From: CAZIPZ01 sp964541075
Lineage (GTDB): Bacteria; Acidobacteriota; Terriglobia; 20CM-2-55-15
Length of the DNA stretch: 64,000 nucleotides
Assembly (NCBI GenBank): GCA_964541075.1
Contig: CAZIPZ010000001.1
Span: forward strand, 1-64,000
Reading direction: 5' to 3'
Shown: positions 15,669-24,643 of the stretch, one piece after another
Position numbering within the stretch: position 1 is the stretch's first letter
Layout: each line of letters opens with the position of its first letter
The notes under the pieces: generated by a model
The model's input: only the letters and a program-made list of their open reading frames with translations
Told to the model about the DNA's origin: nothing
The model's database searches: none
Position numbers and translations under genes: made by a program

Positions 15669-16508
15669 ATGCCTCGCAAGATCTTTGTGATTTCGGATTC
15701 GACCGGCGCCACTGCGGAACACGTGCTGCAAGCGGCCCTGGCGCAGTTTGATGCCAAGGATGTGAACATCGAACGGCGATCAAAGGTTCGAACGCCTGAA
15801 GGAATCCGGGCTTTGGTTGAGGAAGCTGCGGAAAGCGGGACAATGCTCGTTCATACCCTTGCTGAAACGGAGCTTCGACGGGAAATTTACCTCAGGGCGA
15901 CGGAGCGAGGAGTCCGTTGCGTGGATCTTCTCGGAAATCTCCTGTCCGATTTGAGCGCGTTTCTGGGCGCCGCGCCAGGCGGGGTTCCTGGGGGTTTGCA
16001 CCATTTTGACGAGAGTTCGTATCGTCGGTTGGATGCGCTCACGTTCGTTGTAAAGCATGACGATGGTCTTGGTCTGGATGATCTCCATCGTGCTGAGATT
16101 GTGCTTCTGGGCATATCCCGTACATCCAAGACGCCGCTATCCATTTACCTCGCAGTGAGAGGATATTTCGTCGCAAACGTTCCGATCGTCCAGGATGTGG
16201 AGCCGCCTAAAGAAATCTTCCAGATCGATCAGCGAAAGATTGTTGCGCTCCGGATGGATCCCTCCCGACTCAAACATATCCGGGAGGTGCGCCTGAAATC
16301 ATTCCGTGAGGACGTTCGCGAGACGTATACCGATCATTCGTCGATTTACCGCGAAGTGGCGTATGCCGACGCACTGTTCAAAAGGGAATCCTGGCCGGTC
16401 GTCGATATGACCCTGAAATCTCTGGAAGAAGTCGCCGTGGAAGTGCTCAGCCTTGCCACCAACCTGCCTTATCACCGCCCTTCGATGACCAATGATGTCA
16501 ACTTGTGA
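15669..16508 (+). CDS. ppsR: PEP synthase regulatory kinase/phosphorylase (DUF299)
   Basis: A 279-residue member of the DUF299 family. These bifunctional proteins inactivate phosphoenolpyruvate synthase (or pyruvate, phosphate dikinase) by ADP-dependent phosphorylation of a threonine and reactivate it by phosphorolysis. The N-terminus MPRKIFVISDSTGATAEHV and the P-loop GISRTSKTPLS (148-158) are characteristic, as is YREVAYADALFKR near the C-terminus. The length is typical. ATG 15669 has AGGGG about 10 nt upstream. The target enzyme gene is not in this window. Confidence 0.92.
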   Translation: MPRKIFVISDSTGATAEHVLQAALAQFDAKDVNIERRSKVRTPEGIRALVEEAAESGTMLVHTLAETELRREIYLRATERGVRCVDLLGNLLSDLSAFLGAAPGGVPGGLHHFDESSYRRLDALTFVVKHDDGLGLDDLHRAEIVLLGISRTSKTPLSIYLAVRGYFVANVPIVQDVEPPKEIFQIDQRKIVALRMDPSRLKHIREVRLKSFREDVRETYTDHSSIYREVAYADALFKRESWPVVDMTLKSLEEVAVEVLSLATNLPYHRPSMTNDVNL

Positions 16509-16803
16509 CGGGCTGGAAATGAACGGTCTGGGGGTGCAGCCATCAAGTAATGGAAGTCTTTGCTGGTTTCCAAGTAGAATGGGGACGCTCGCAATGACCC
16601 ATAAAGCTCACGACCAAACAGATCCGCATTGATTGCGCTTCTTGCTGATTGTGGGTTGGGCCCACCGCGAATAATACAGGCGGACAGCCGCCGGGAACCT
16701 CTCACCGGCTGTTTCACCGGATGGAGCTGAACTTCAGTATTCATGCAAGGGACTGCTGAGACCTTTAAACGGAAGTTCGACATGGAAGTCAAACCTCGAT
16801 TCG
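16509..16803. other. Intergenic region before the VWA/MoxR cluster
   Basis: 295 nt without a supported gene. A TAATAC (about 16673-16678) could be a -10 element, but no good -35 lies at the right spacing. The region presumably holds the promoter of the long cluster that starts at 16804. No repeat or strong terminator is seen. Confidence 0.4.
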
Positions 16804-19059
16804 ATGAACATGTTTGAATTCTTCTTCAAATACAACCCGATCATCTACGAAAGAGGACGGCTGGCGTTCCAGTTGGTCGGTTCACCCGCTTGGTTTGCAC
16901 TTTTCGTTTTGGCCGCGGCAGTTGGCGCCTATTTCGCCTACCGGAATGTCGCCAGCGACAAATATTCCATCGGCTTGGTTGTTTTGCGCGCCATGACTTT
17001 CGCCATCCTCGCCTTTATTTTCCTAAGACCGGTGCTGAACATTTCGACCGTTCTGCCACAGGAAAGCTATATGGCGGTGGTGATCGATAACTCTGAAAGC
17101 ATGAAGATTCGCGACGAGGGCGAGCAAACTCGCGCTGAACTCCTTCAAGCACAGTTGGAGTCCACGAATTTTTTCAAGCGGTTGTCGGATAAATTTCGTG
17201 TTCGGACGTATCGCTTTGATAGCGATGCAGAGCGTATCGAGAGATTGGATCGGATGACTTACGAAGGTAAACGGACCAGACTCGAATCCGCAACGAACCT
17301 TCTTCAGCAGGAATTGGCATCCGTACCACTGTCAGGCGTGGTTCTGATTACTGACGGGGTAGACAACGCATCGCAGCAGTGGGCGGACTCCCTAGCCAAA
17401 CTCGAATCGCGCAGGATTCCTTTTTATACGGTCGGGGTTGGTTCTGAGCACATCACGCAAGATGCGGAAATTATCAAGGTCGCTGCTCCGCGGGACACCA
17501 TGAAAGAGTCCACTGCGGTTATGGACGTATCTTTCAGAAGTTTCGGATTTGCGGGCCGCAAAGCGACGCTATATGTGCGCGAGAACAATGTGCTGTTGAA
17601 ATCGGAAGAGATAACGCTTCCGAAAGACGGTGAAATTTCCGAGAAGTCCCTGGACATCCCTTCGAACAACGAAGGTCTCCGAACCTTTTCTTTCTCCATC
17701 CAGGTTCAGGGCGATCGCATTCCTGAGAATAACAATCTGGACGCTCTCGTTCAGGTGAAGAACGATCATCCCCAGATCCTTTACATTGAAGGCGAGCCCC
17801 GCTGGGAGTTCAAATTCCTGCGTCGGGCGATGCAGGACGATCAGAATATTCATCTGGTGACCCTGTTGCGATCATCTCAAAACAAGTTCTACCGCCAGGG
17901 TATCGACAATGAGGAGATGCTTGCCGAAGGCTTCCCCAAAAAGCGGGAAGAGTTGTTCCGCTACAAAGGGCTGATTTTCGGAAGCATCGAGTCCACATTC
18001 TTCAGTCAGGACCAACTCAATATGGTGGTGGATTTCGTTAGCCAGCGAGGCGGTGGGTTCCTGATGACCGGCGGCCGGAATTCGTTCGGCGGCGGAAGAT
18101 ACCAGAACAGTCCGATCGCTGAGATTCTGCCGGTCCAAATGGCGGCGGATGATCGTGTTCCAATCCTTGATCGCATCAAGGTCCTGCTTACGGACTACGG
18201 GCGGACCCATACCCTGATGAAGCTTTCCCCCGATGCCAGCGCCAATGTCAAGCAGTGGTCAGATATGCCGCCTCTTAACGACTTTAACAGGACGCTCGAG
18301 GCAAAAGTCGGCGGTATTGTTCTGGCGCGCGGTTCACCGGAACTAAAAACCAACGGTGATCCGATTCTCCTCGCCTACCAGCGCTATGGCCGGGGACGCA
18401 CCATGGCGTTCACAAGCGGCAGCAGCTGGCGATGGCAAATGGAAATGGATCACGAGGACATGACCTACGAGCTTTTCTGGAAGCAGATCCTGCGCTGGCT
18501 CGTAAGCTCCTCCCCGGATCCTGTGATGGTCAATACCGATAAGGACACGTATCTGCCGGGCGAGCCTGTTCGGGTCTACGCAGAGGTTTCCGACAAGAGT
18601 TTCAATCGCATGAACAATGCTCGCGTTTTGGCGAAGATTACAAATCCAGCCGGAGTAACAGAATCCAGAGTGCTGGATTGGAGTGGAGCCCAGGATGGTG
18701 CGTATCGCAGTGAGATCAATGCCGGCGAGCCAGGTCTCTATCAAATTGAAGTCGATGCGGCTCAAGGCTCAGAAAATCTAGGTGTAAATCGAACAGCCTT
18801 TCAGGTGCAGGATCGACCAATCGAGTACTACAACGCCTCCTTGGATACGCGTCTGCTCCAGGGCGTGGCTGACGGCACGGGAGGCCGCTATTATCCGCTG
18901 TCGCGGATCGGCGAACTTCCCGATGATGCGGTGTATGTTGAGGGAGAGACGTCTTTCGTAGAGCAAAAGGAGCTTTGGGATGTGCCATTCCTCTTTATGC
19001 TCCTCTGCATGACCTTGGGCGGCGAGTGGTTCTGGAGAAAGAAGAAGGGCCTAGCATGA
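16804..19059 (+). CDS. Large membrane protein with VWA and glutamine-amidotransferase-like domains
   Basis: 751 residues. Two transmembrane helices lie near the N-terminus (about 30-45 and 58-80) and one near the C-terminus (PFLFMLLCMTLGGEWF). A von Willebrand A domain follows the second helix with an intact metal-binding DxSxS motif (VIDNSESM, about residue 94) and VLITDGVDNA. The middle (about 320-560) resembles a class I glutamine-amidotransferase-like fold (ILYIEGEPRWEFKFL, GGGFLMTGGRNSFGGG) with no catalytic Cys apparent. A beta-sandwich-like domain follows (TDKDTYLPGEPVRVYAEV). It heads the MoxR cluster and overlaps the caspase-like gene by 4 nt (ATGA). I infer an envelope role for the complex. 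Confidence 0.85.
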   Translation: MNMFEFFFKYNPIIYERGRLAFQLVGSPAWFALFVLAAAVGAYFAYRNVASDKYSIGLVVLRAMTFAILAFIFLRPVLNISTVLPQESYMAVVIDNSESMKIRDEGEQTRAELLQAQLESTNFFKRLSDKFRVRTYRFDSDAERIERLDRMTYEGKRTRLESATNLLQQELASVPLSGVVLITDGVDNASQQWADSLAKLESRRIPFYTVGVGSEHITQDAEIIKVAAPRDTMKESTAVMDVSFRSFGFAGRKATLYVRENNVLLKSEEITLPKDGEISEKSLDIPSNNEGLRTFSFSIQVQGDRIPENNNLDALVQVKNDHPQILYIEGEPRWEFKFLRRAMQDDQNIHLVTLLRSSQNKFYRQGIDNEEMLAEGFPKKREELFRYKGLIFGSIESTFFSQDQLNMVVDFVSQRGGGFLMTGGRNSFGGGRYQNSPIAEILPVQMAADDRVPILDRIKVLLTDYGRTHTLMKLSPDASANVKQWSDMPPLNDFNRTLEAKVGGIVLARGSPELKTNGDPILLAYQRYGRGRTMAFTSGSSWRWQMEMDHEDMTYELFWKQILRWLVSSSPDPVMVNTDKDTYLPGEPVRVYAEVSDKSFNRMNNARVLAKITNPAGVTESRVLDWSGAQDGAYRSEINAGEPGLYQIEVDAAQGSENLGVNRTAFQVQDRPIEYYNASLDTRLLQGVADGTGGRYYPLSRIGELPDDAVYVEGETSFVEQKELWDVPFLFMLLCMTLGGEWFWRKKKGLA

Positions 19060-19988
19060 TTTCCAGATTGCTGCTCGTTTTATTCCTTCTATTCCCGGCG
19101 AAGGTTTGGGCCGATTCCTCAGCACTGATTCTCACCGGCGTTGCGGGCGACCCGGAGCATGCTGAAAAGTTCACAAAGTGGACAGACAGCACCCGCAAGA
19201 CTCTGGTCGAGAAATTCGATTTTTCGCCTGACCGGGTTGTCGCCCTTGTGGATAAGAAGGCGACTCGCGATGAGATTCGAAAAACCTTTGCGGCGCTGAA
19301 GAGTCAGCTGAAGCCCCTCGATACCTTCTTCTTGTTTTTCATCGGTCACGGCAGCTACGAAGGCGACTACAAATTCAACATTAGCGGTCCCGACCTGACT
19401 GGCGCCGAATACGGCGAACTTTTGAACACGCTTAGCGTAGGGCGCATCGTCGTTGTCAACAGCACTAGCGCCAGTGGCGGCGTCATCGACAAGATGATGG
19501 GAAAGAATCGGATTGTCGTTACGGCCACACGCAGTGGTCAGGAAGGCAACGAGACGGTGTTCTATGAGCACTTCCTTGCCGCCCTGGAGGATCCTGCCAG
19601 CGATCAGGATAAGAACGGACAGACCAGCGTGTGGGAAGCTTTCAAATATGCAACTGCCGCTGTGGAACGCTTTTACAAGGACGAAGGCCGCCTTGCGACG
19701 GAGCACGCCCAGATTTCCGACAATGGCGCCGACAAAGTCGGATCCAATGTTCCAGAGCCACCGGCTTTGGCCCGCGCCATAGGGTTCCGGGTGGACCGCC
19801 AGGTTGCTTCGGGTGATCCCAAGGTCCAGGCGCTGCTGGCCGAAAAACGAGGAATCGAACAGAAGATTGAAGCCCTGCGGCTGATCAAAGACACCATGCT
19901 GGAAGAGCAATACCAAAAAGAAATGGAAGAGCTGCTCGTCGACCTCGCGCTCAAGAACCAACAGATTCGCGCACTGGAGAAGAAATGA
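19056..19988 (+). CDS. Secreted caspase-like (C13-type) protein lacking the catalytic Cys
   Basis: About 310 residues. A signal peptide (MISRLLLVLFLLFPAKVWA) precedes a caspase-type fold. The His motif FFLFFIGHGSYEGDYKFNIS (His98) is intact. At the usual catalytic cysteine, after the strand IVVVN, the sequence reads NSTSASGG (135-142), with Thr or Ser and no Cys. The protein should therefore be a non-proteolytic relative or use a different nucleophile. The C-terminal 60 residues form a coiled coil (EKRGIEQKIEALRLI and on). The start is ATG 19056, overlapping the previous stop. It also overlaps the next gene by 4 nt, so it is an integral part of the cluster. Confidence 0.8.
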   Translation: MISRLLLVLFLLFPAKVWADSSALILTGVAGDPEHAEKFTKWTDSTRKTLVEKFDFSPDRVVALVDKKATRDEIRKTFAALKSQLKPLDTFFLFFIGHGSYEGDYKFNISGPDLTGAEYGELLNTLSVGRIVVVNSTSASGGVIDKMMGKNRIVVTATRSGQEGNETVFYEHFLAALEDPASDQDKNGQTSVWEAFKYATAAVERFYKDEGRLATEHAQISDNGADKVGSNVPEPPALARAIGFRVDRQVASGDPKVQALLAEKRGIEQKIEALRLIKDTMLEEQYQKEMEELLVDLALKNQQIRALEKK

Positions 19989-22600
19989 AAAATCACTTCA
20001 GATTCAGTATCGCGATCCGGCGTTCTAGAAACCATCGTCCAGCACGGCGAATCCTGAATCCAGCTTCGGAAATTCCAAATCCAAAGCTGCTGGCGCTTCT
20101 ACTGCTTCCATTCCTCCTCCTGAGCTGCGGCGCCTTATGGCAGACTGATGCCAACACCGCTGTCGAGATGGCGCGAACCGGCCAGTATAAAGAGGCGGCA
20201 GCCGTCCTTGAAGCTGCAGTGGCCAAGGGCAACGTCGAGCAACCAGTGGTCGAAGGGCTTTACTATTCGTGGATTCGTCAGGGCGAGTATGAGAAAACGC
20301 GCGAGCGTTTCGAGTCGTGGTCCACGGAGTATGCGAAAGCGGGACCCATACGGCTCAGCGCAGCGCGCGTGAATCATATTGTGGGAAACCAAGATCGGGC
20401 GCTCACTCATCTGGAACCGATCCTCAGCTACTCAGACGTCGGCATCGCCGCCCAATTCGAGAAAGCCCAGGTTCTCGATGGTATGGGAAAGCGCGAGGAC
20501 GCGAATGCGATCTATCAGAGGATGATCACCGCTTTCCAAGACGGCATTATTCGCGCTCCTCGGGATTTGTTCTGGGTTGCGCGTGCAATGTGGGCGACTG
20601 AATATTTTCATGACGCTAACGATGTTTTCAAGATGGTTGCGGAAGCCGATCCACGAAACGCAGAACTCTTCGTCGCATGGGGTGATCTGCTCGCCGAAAA
20701 ATATAACGAGCCTGAAGCGATTGCCAGCTACCAGGACGCTCTGAAGATCGATCCGAATATGCCCGAAGCACAGGTCGGGCTTGCGCGAACCTACTCCTTG
20801 TCCGATCCCGAGAAAGCATCGAAGGCGCTCGAAGCCGCTCTTCGCATTAATCCAAATTCCATCGATGGCAACCTATTGGTTGTGGAGCAGGACATCGACT
20901 CCGAGCAGTTTGATAAAGCCGTCGAGGACGTCAAGAAAGTGTTTGCCGTCAACCCGCAATCGATCGAAGCCTTGAGCCTCTTGGCCTCCATACATTTCCT
21001 GCGTGACAACAAGACAGAGTTCAATAGCTATGTCGAACGGGTTCTTCAAGCGAATCCGCTTTACAGCGAACTCTTCTACACGCTTGCGGATAACTGCGTT
21101 TCCGTTCGACTGTACGACCAGGCCGTCACGTTCGCTCGCGAAGCCATTCGTTTGAATCCGCGCGATTGGAAGGCGATGAGTCTCTTGGGCGTCAACCTAT
21201 TACGCCTCGGGCAGGAGACGGAAGGGAAGGCGATGCTCGAGAAGGCATACGAGGGAGACCCATTCAACGTCTGGAACGTGAATACCCTGAGGCTGCTCGG
21301 CAGCTTTCCGAAGTTCGACCGGTTTGAAACCCCGCATTTTCGAGTAATGCTCCACAAAAAGGAAAGCGCGGCGTTGCGTCCATACGTTACGGAGCTTCTC
21401 GAAAAAGCCCACAAGGTGCTCAGTGCAAAATACGAATTCACACCATCCGGTCCGATTGTCTTTGAAATGTATCCGGACCATGCGGACTTCGCTGTCCGCA
21501 CCCTAGGGCTTCCGGGCATCGGCGCTCTGGGTGTTTGCTTCGGAAGGTTGTTCGTCATGGATTCGCCATCAGCACGAAAACCTGATGAATTCAATTGGGG
21601 AAGCACACTCTGGCATGAATTCGCACACGTGATCACACTTCAGATTACGGATCACAAGGTTCCTCGCTGGTTTTCTGAAGGACTATCGGTTTTTGAAGAA
21701 CGGAAGGCGTTCCCCGGTTGGGGAGATGATCTCAAGATCGAATATCTCGGCGCGATCAAGGGCAAGAAGCTCTTGCCTATAGCCGAGTTGAACAACGGAT
21801 TCATAAGGCCGAAGTTTCCTGAGCAGGTTCTTGTTTCCTATTATCAGGCTTCGATCATTTGCGACTTCATTGAGAGTAAGTATGGCTTTGCTGCAATTCG
21901 CCAAATGCTCGCGCTGTACAAGGGGGGGAAGAATACGGCCGAGGTCTTCAAGGGCGCTCTGAACATTACGCTCGACCAATTTGACACGGACTTCTTCAAG
22001 TGGGTCGACGACAAGGTTCGCGGGATAGAAATTCCGGTATTCACCAAGCTGATCAGCAGTGGACAAGAGCAGTTCGCGAAGGGTGACACAGATGCCGCAA
22101 TCGAAACACTGAAGAGCGCCATCGAGATGTATCCGGAATATTCGGATGAGCACAATGCTTATGAGCCTCTTGCTGACGCCTATCTCAAAAAGGGTGACAA
22201 GCCGGCTGCCATCGAAGTCTTGAGAAAATTCTTGACCTATTCGGAAACGAGTTATCGGAGTTACTTGAAACTTGCGGAACTGCTCGAGGAAAAGGGCGAT
22301 CTTCCGGGTGCCGTGCAGGCGCTTGAGGGATCCATTTACGTCAGGCCCCTGGACATGCAGGACCATCAAAAACTTGGCGATATCTTATTGACTCAAAAGC
22401 AGTGGAACGGGGCAGCGCGTGAATTTGAAACACTGGTCGCACTAAACCCGCCGGACCGCGCTGGCGCGTACTATAGGCTGGCACAGGCATACCTTGGCCA
22501 AGGAAATAATCAGGAAGCTCGAAAGAACGTTCTTAAATCGCTGGAGATAGCTCCGTCATTCGAGCCGGCTCAGGAATTGTTATTAAAAATTGTGAGGTAA
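19985..22600 (+). CDS. TPR lipoprotein with gluzincin (peptidase MA-like) domain
   Basis: 871 residues. A signal with a lipobox-like LLLSC lies about 45 residues from ATG 19985, so the true start may be later. Tetratricopeptide repeats run through about 55-420 (for example IASYQDALKIDPNMPEAQVG). A zinc-protease domain follows, with HEFAH (544-548) and a downstream Glu (about 565, WFSEGLSVFEE), the gluzincin signature of the MA-like family. More TPRs occupy about 690-870. It should act in the periplasm on proteins near the membrane. It overlaps the caspase-like gene and is followed by MoxR within 2 nt. Confidence 0.87.
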   Translation: MKNHFRFSIAIRRSRNHRPARRILNPASEIPNPKLLALLLLPFLLLSCGALWQTDANTAVEMARTGQYKEAAAVLEAAVAKGNVEQPVVEGLYYSWIRQGEYEKTRERFESWSTEYAKAGPIRLSAARVNHIVGNQDRALTHLEPILSYSDVGIAAQFEKAQVLDGMGKREDANAIYQRMITAFQDGIIRAPRDLFWVARAMWATEYFHDANDVFKMVAEADPRNAELFVAWGDLLAEKYNEPEAIASYQDALKIDPNMPEAQVGLARTYSLSDPEKASKALEAALRINPNSIDGNLLVVEQDIDSEQFDKAVEDVKKVFAVNPQSIEALSLLASIHFLRDNKTEFNSYVERVLQANPLYSELFYTLADNCVSVRLYDQAVTFAREAIRLNPRDWKAMSLLGVNLLRLGQETEGKAMLEKAYEGDPFNVWNVNTLRLLGSFPKFDRFETPHFRVMLHKKESAALRPYVTELLEKAHKVLSAKYEFTPSGPIVFEMYPDHADFAVRTLGLPGIGALGVCFGRLFVMDSPSARKPDEFNWGSTLWHEFAHVITLQITDHKVPRWFSEGLSVFEERKAFPGWGDDLKIEYLGAIKGKKLLPIAELNNGFIRPKFPEQVLVSYYQASIICDFIESKYGFAAIRQMLALYKGGKNTAEVFKGALNITLDQFDTDFFKWVDDKVRGIEIPVFTKLISSGQEQFAKGDTDAAIETLKSAIEMYPEYSDEHNAYEPLADAYLKKGDKPAAIEVLRKFLTYSETSYRSYLKLAELLEEKGDLPGAVQALEGSIYVRPLDMQDHQKLGDILLTQKQWNGAAREFETLVALNPPDRAGAYYRLAQAYLGQGNNQEARKNVLKSLEIAPSFEPAQELLLKIVR

Positions 22601-22602
22601 AA

Positions 22603-23628
22603 GTGGAACTTAGCGTGGAGCAAAAGAAAGAGCTCGAGATCGTCGAACGATTTCATATCGAATTAAAAAAGATCGACCACGAAATTCGGAAGGTGATCGT
22701 CGGCCAAAAGGAAGTTGTCGATCAGGTGATGATATCGATGCTGACGGGAGGGCACTCCATCATCACTGGAGTTCCTGGACTGGCCAAGACTCTTCTGATC
22801 GCCACCGTCGCCCAGGTGCTCCATCTGAACTTCAAACGTATTCAGTTCACGCCTGATCTGATGCCGGCCGACATCACGGGCACGGAAATTATCGAAGAGG
22901 ATCGCACGACCGGAAAGCGCATGCGCGTCTTCGTGAAGGGGCCGATTTTCGCGAACATTATTCTGGCGGACGAAATCAATCGAACGCCGCCGAAAACCCA
23001 ATCAGCCCTTCTGGAAGCGATGCAAGAGGGGTCGGTATCCATTGAAGGAAACACTTATATTCTCGATAAGCCTTTCTACGTTCTGGCGACCCAGAACCCT
23101 ATCGAATTGGAAGGAACGTATCCGCTCCCTGAAGCCCAATTGGATCGATTCATGTTCAACATTGTGATTGATTACCTTTCCGAGGATGAAGAGATACAGG
23201 TCGTCAGTCAGACCACATCAATCAGGTCCATTTCGTTCGAAAAGACGATCAGCGGTCCGGAGATCATTGAGTTTCAACAACTCGTTCGGCAGATGCCCGT
23301 GGCCGAGTCCGTCATGCGCTACGCCGTTCAATTGGCGAGAACCAGCCGCCCCGGTGCAGCAAGCCCACCTGACTTCGTTAAACAATATGTGAATTACGGC
23401 GCCAGCCTGCGGGCTTCCCAGTTCCTAATTCTTGGTGCAAAAGCTCGGGCGCTGATTCATGGACGTTACAACGTTGCCGTGGAAGACATTCAGGCGCTCG
23501 CCTATCCTGTGTTTCGCCATCGCATCATCACGAATTTTCACGCGGAGTCGGAGGGTATCAAGTCTGAGGAAATTATCCGGAGGTTGATTGAATACGTTCC
23601 TGTTCCGAAATCCGGGATGAAGGATTAA
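22603..23628 (+). CDS. MoxR-family AAA+ ATPase
   Basis: A 341-residue chaperone-like ATPase. Walker A is GVPGLAKT (56-63), Walker B is IILADEINR (Asp123, Glu124), and sensor 1 lies near LATQNPIELEGTYPLPEAQL, the MoxR signature. A C-terminal lid domain follows (about 240-335). MoxR proteins remodel or insert metal cofactors into VWA-domain partners; the adjacent DUF58 and BatA proteins are the expected partners. The start is GTG 22603 with GAGGT just upstream, 2 nt after the TPR gene. Confidence 0.93.
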   Translation: MELSVEQKKELEIVERFHIELKKIDHEIRKVIVGQKEVVDQVMISMLTGGHSIITGVPGLAKTLLIATVAQVLHLNFKRIQFTPDLMPADITGTEIIEEDRTTGKRMRVFVKGPIFANIILADEINRTPPKTQSALLEAMQEGSVSIEGNTYILDKPFYVLATQNPIELEGTYPLPEAQLDRFMFNIVIDYLSEDEEIQVVSQTTSIRSISFEKTISGPEIIEFQQLVRQMPVAESVMRYAVQLARTSRPGAASPPDFVKQYVNYGASLRASQFLILGAKARALIHGRYNVAVEDIQALAYPVFRHRIITNFHAESEGIKSEEIIRRLIEYVPVPKSGMKD

Positions 23629-23659
23629 GGGGTAAAGGAAGGACATTTTACACCCTACT

Positions 23660-24565
23660 ATGAGCACGGTTGAAAGGCCTTCGAATAGATTTATCGATCC
23701 AAAGGTTCTGATGAAGATCCAGAACCTAGAGCTTGTCGCCCGTACGGTCGTTGAAGGCTTCGTTCAAGGACTGCACCGCTCGCCTTACCTCGGATTCAGC
23801 GTCGATTTCGCTGAATATAGGCAATACATGCCTGGCGATGACCTGCGACGCATCGACTGGAACGTCTATGGCCGCTCCGACCGCCTCTATATCAAACTGT
23901 ATGAGGGAGAAACCAATACTCGCGTTCTGATCCTGCTGGATATCAGTGGATCGATGAACTATGGCTCCGGCGAGGTCAGGAAGATCGACTACGCGCGGAT
24001 TCTCGCAGCAACGCTGAGCTACTTTGCTTATCACCAGCGGGATGGAGTGGGTTTGCTCACTTTTGATACTGAGATTCGCGCGCACGTGCCTGCGAGCCGC
24101 CGTGCGGGCCAACTCCCGACGATTCTTGCCGAGATTGATCGTATTCAACCGTCTCAGCAGACGGAATTTCGCAAGCCGCTGAGGCATCTCGCGGAGTTTC
24201 TGACCCGCCGAGGCATGATTGTCGTCATTTCCGATTTGTACGATGAGCCCGACAGCATTATTTCCGGTCTGAAACAACTCAAGTCGAAGGGCAATGATCT
24301 GGTCGTTTTTCACGTCATGGATGATTTCGAACTGACGTTCCCGTTTCAGGACACGGCGCAGTTTGAGGACCTGGAAACCAGAAAGAAGCTGCACGTCATT
24401 CCTGAGTATTTGCGCAAGCAGTATCTGGAGATTCTGAACGACCACATGGATAAAGTCCGAAAGGGACTCACTGGGGCGCGTATCGACTATGTGTTGATGA
24501 ATACCACAAGACCAATGGACGCAGGATTATTTGCCTATCTTGCAGCAAGAGCAAAAAGCCAATAG
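23660..24565 (+). CDS. DUF58/VWA-domain protein
   Basis: 301 residues. The N-terminal part matches DUF58: FVQGLHRSPYLGFSVDFAEY, then GDDLRRIDWNVYGRSDRLYI. A von Willebrand A domain with an intact DxSxS (LLDISGSMNYGSGE) begins near residue 90. No transmembrane helix is visible, so the protein is probably cytoplasmic and docks to MoxR. It sits between MoxR and BatA, the usual order in Bat/MoxR operons. ATG 23660 lies about 20 nt after AAAGGAAGG, which is a distant Shine-Dalgarno, so the exact start is likely but not certain. Confidence 0.9.
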   Translation: MSTVERPSNRFIDPKVLMKIQNLELVARTVVEGFVQGLHRSPYLGFSVDFAEYRQYMPGDDLRRIDWNVYGRSDRLYIKLYEGETNTRVLILLDISGSMNYGSGEVRKIDYARILAATLSYFAYHQRDGVGLLTFDTEIRAHVPASRRAGQLPTILAEIDRIQPSQQTEFRKPLRHLAEFLTRRGMIVVISDLYDEPDSIISGLKQLKSKGNDLVVFHVMDDFELTFPFQDTAQFEDLETRKKLHVIPEYLRKQYLEILNDHMDKVRKGLTGARIDYVLMNTTRPMDAGLFAYLAARAKSQ

Positions 24566-24643
24566 TCCAATGCCGAAACTAGTTGTCTGAGTTGAGATAG
24601 GCGCGACGAACGTGAACGCCCGACATCGCGCGACGACCAAATT

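Noticed and set aside
23726..24445. A 239-codon minus-strand frame inside the DUF58 gene
   Set aside because: It is a shadow of a strongly supported VWA gene with intact DxSxS.
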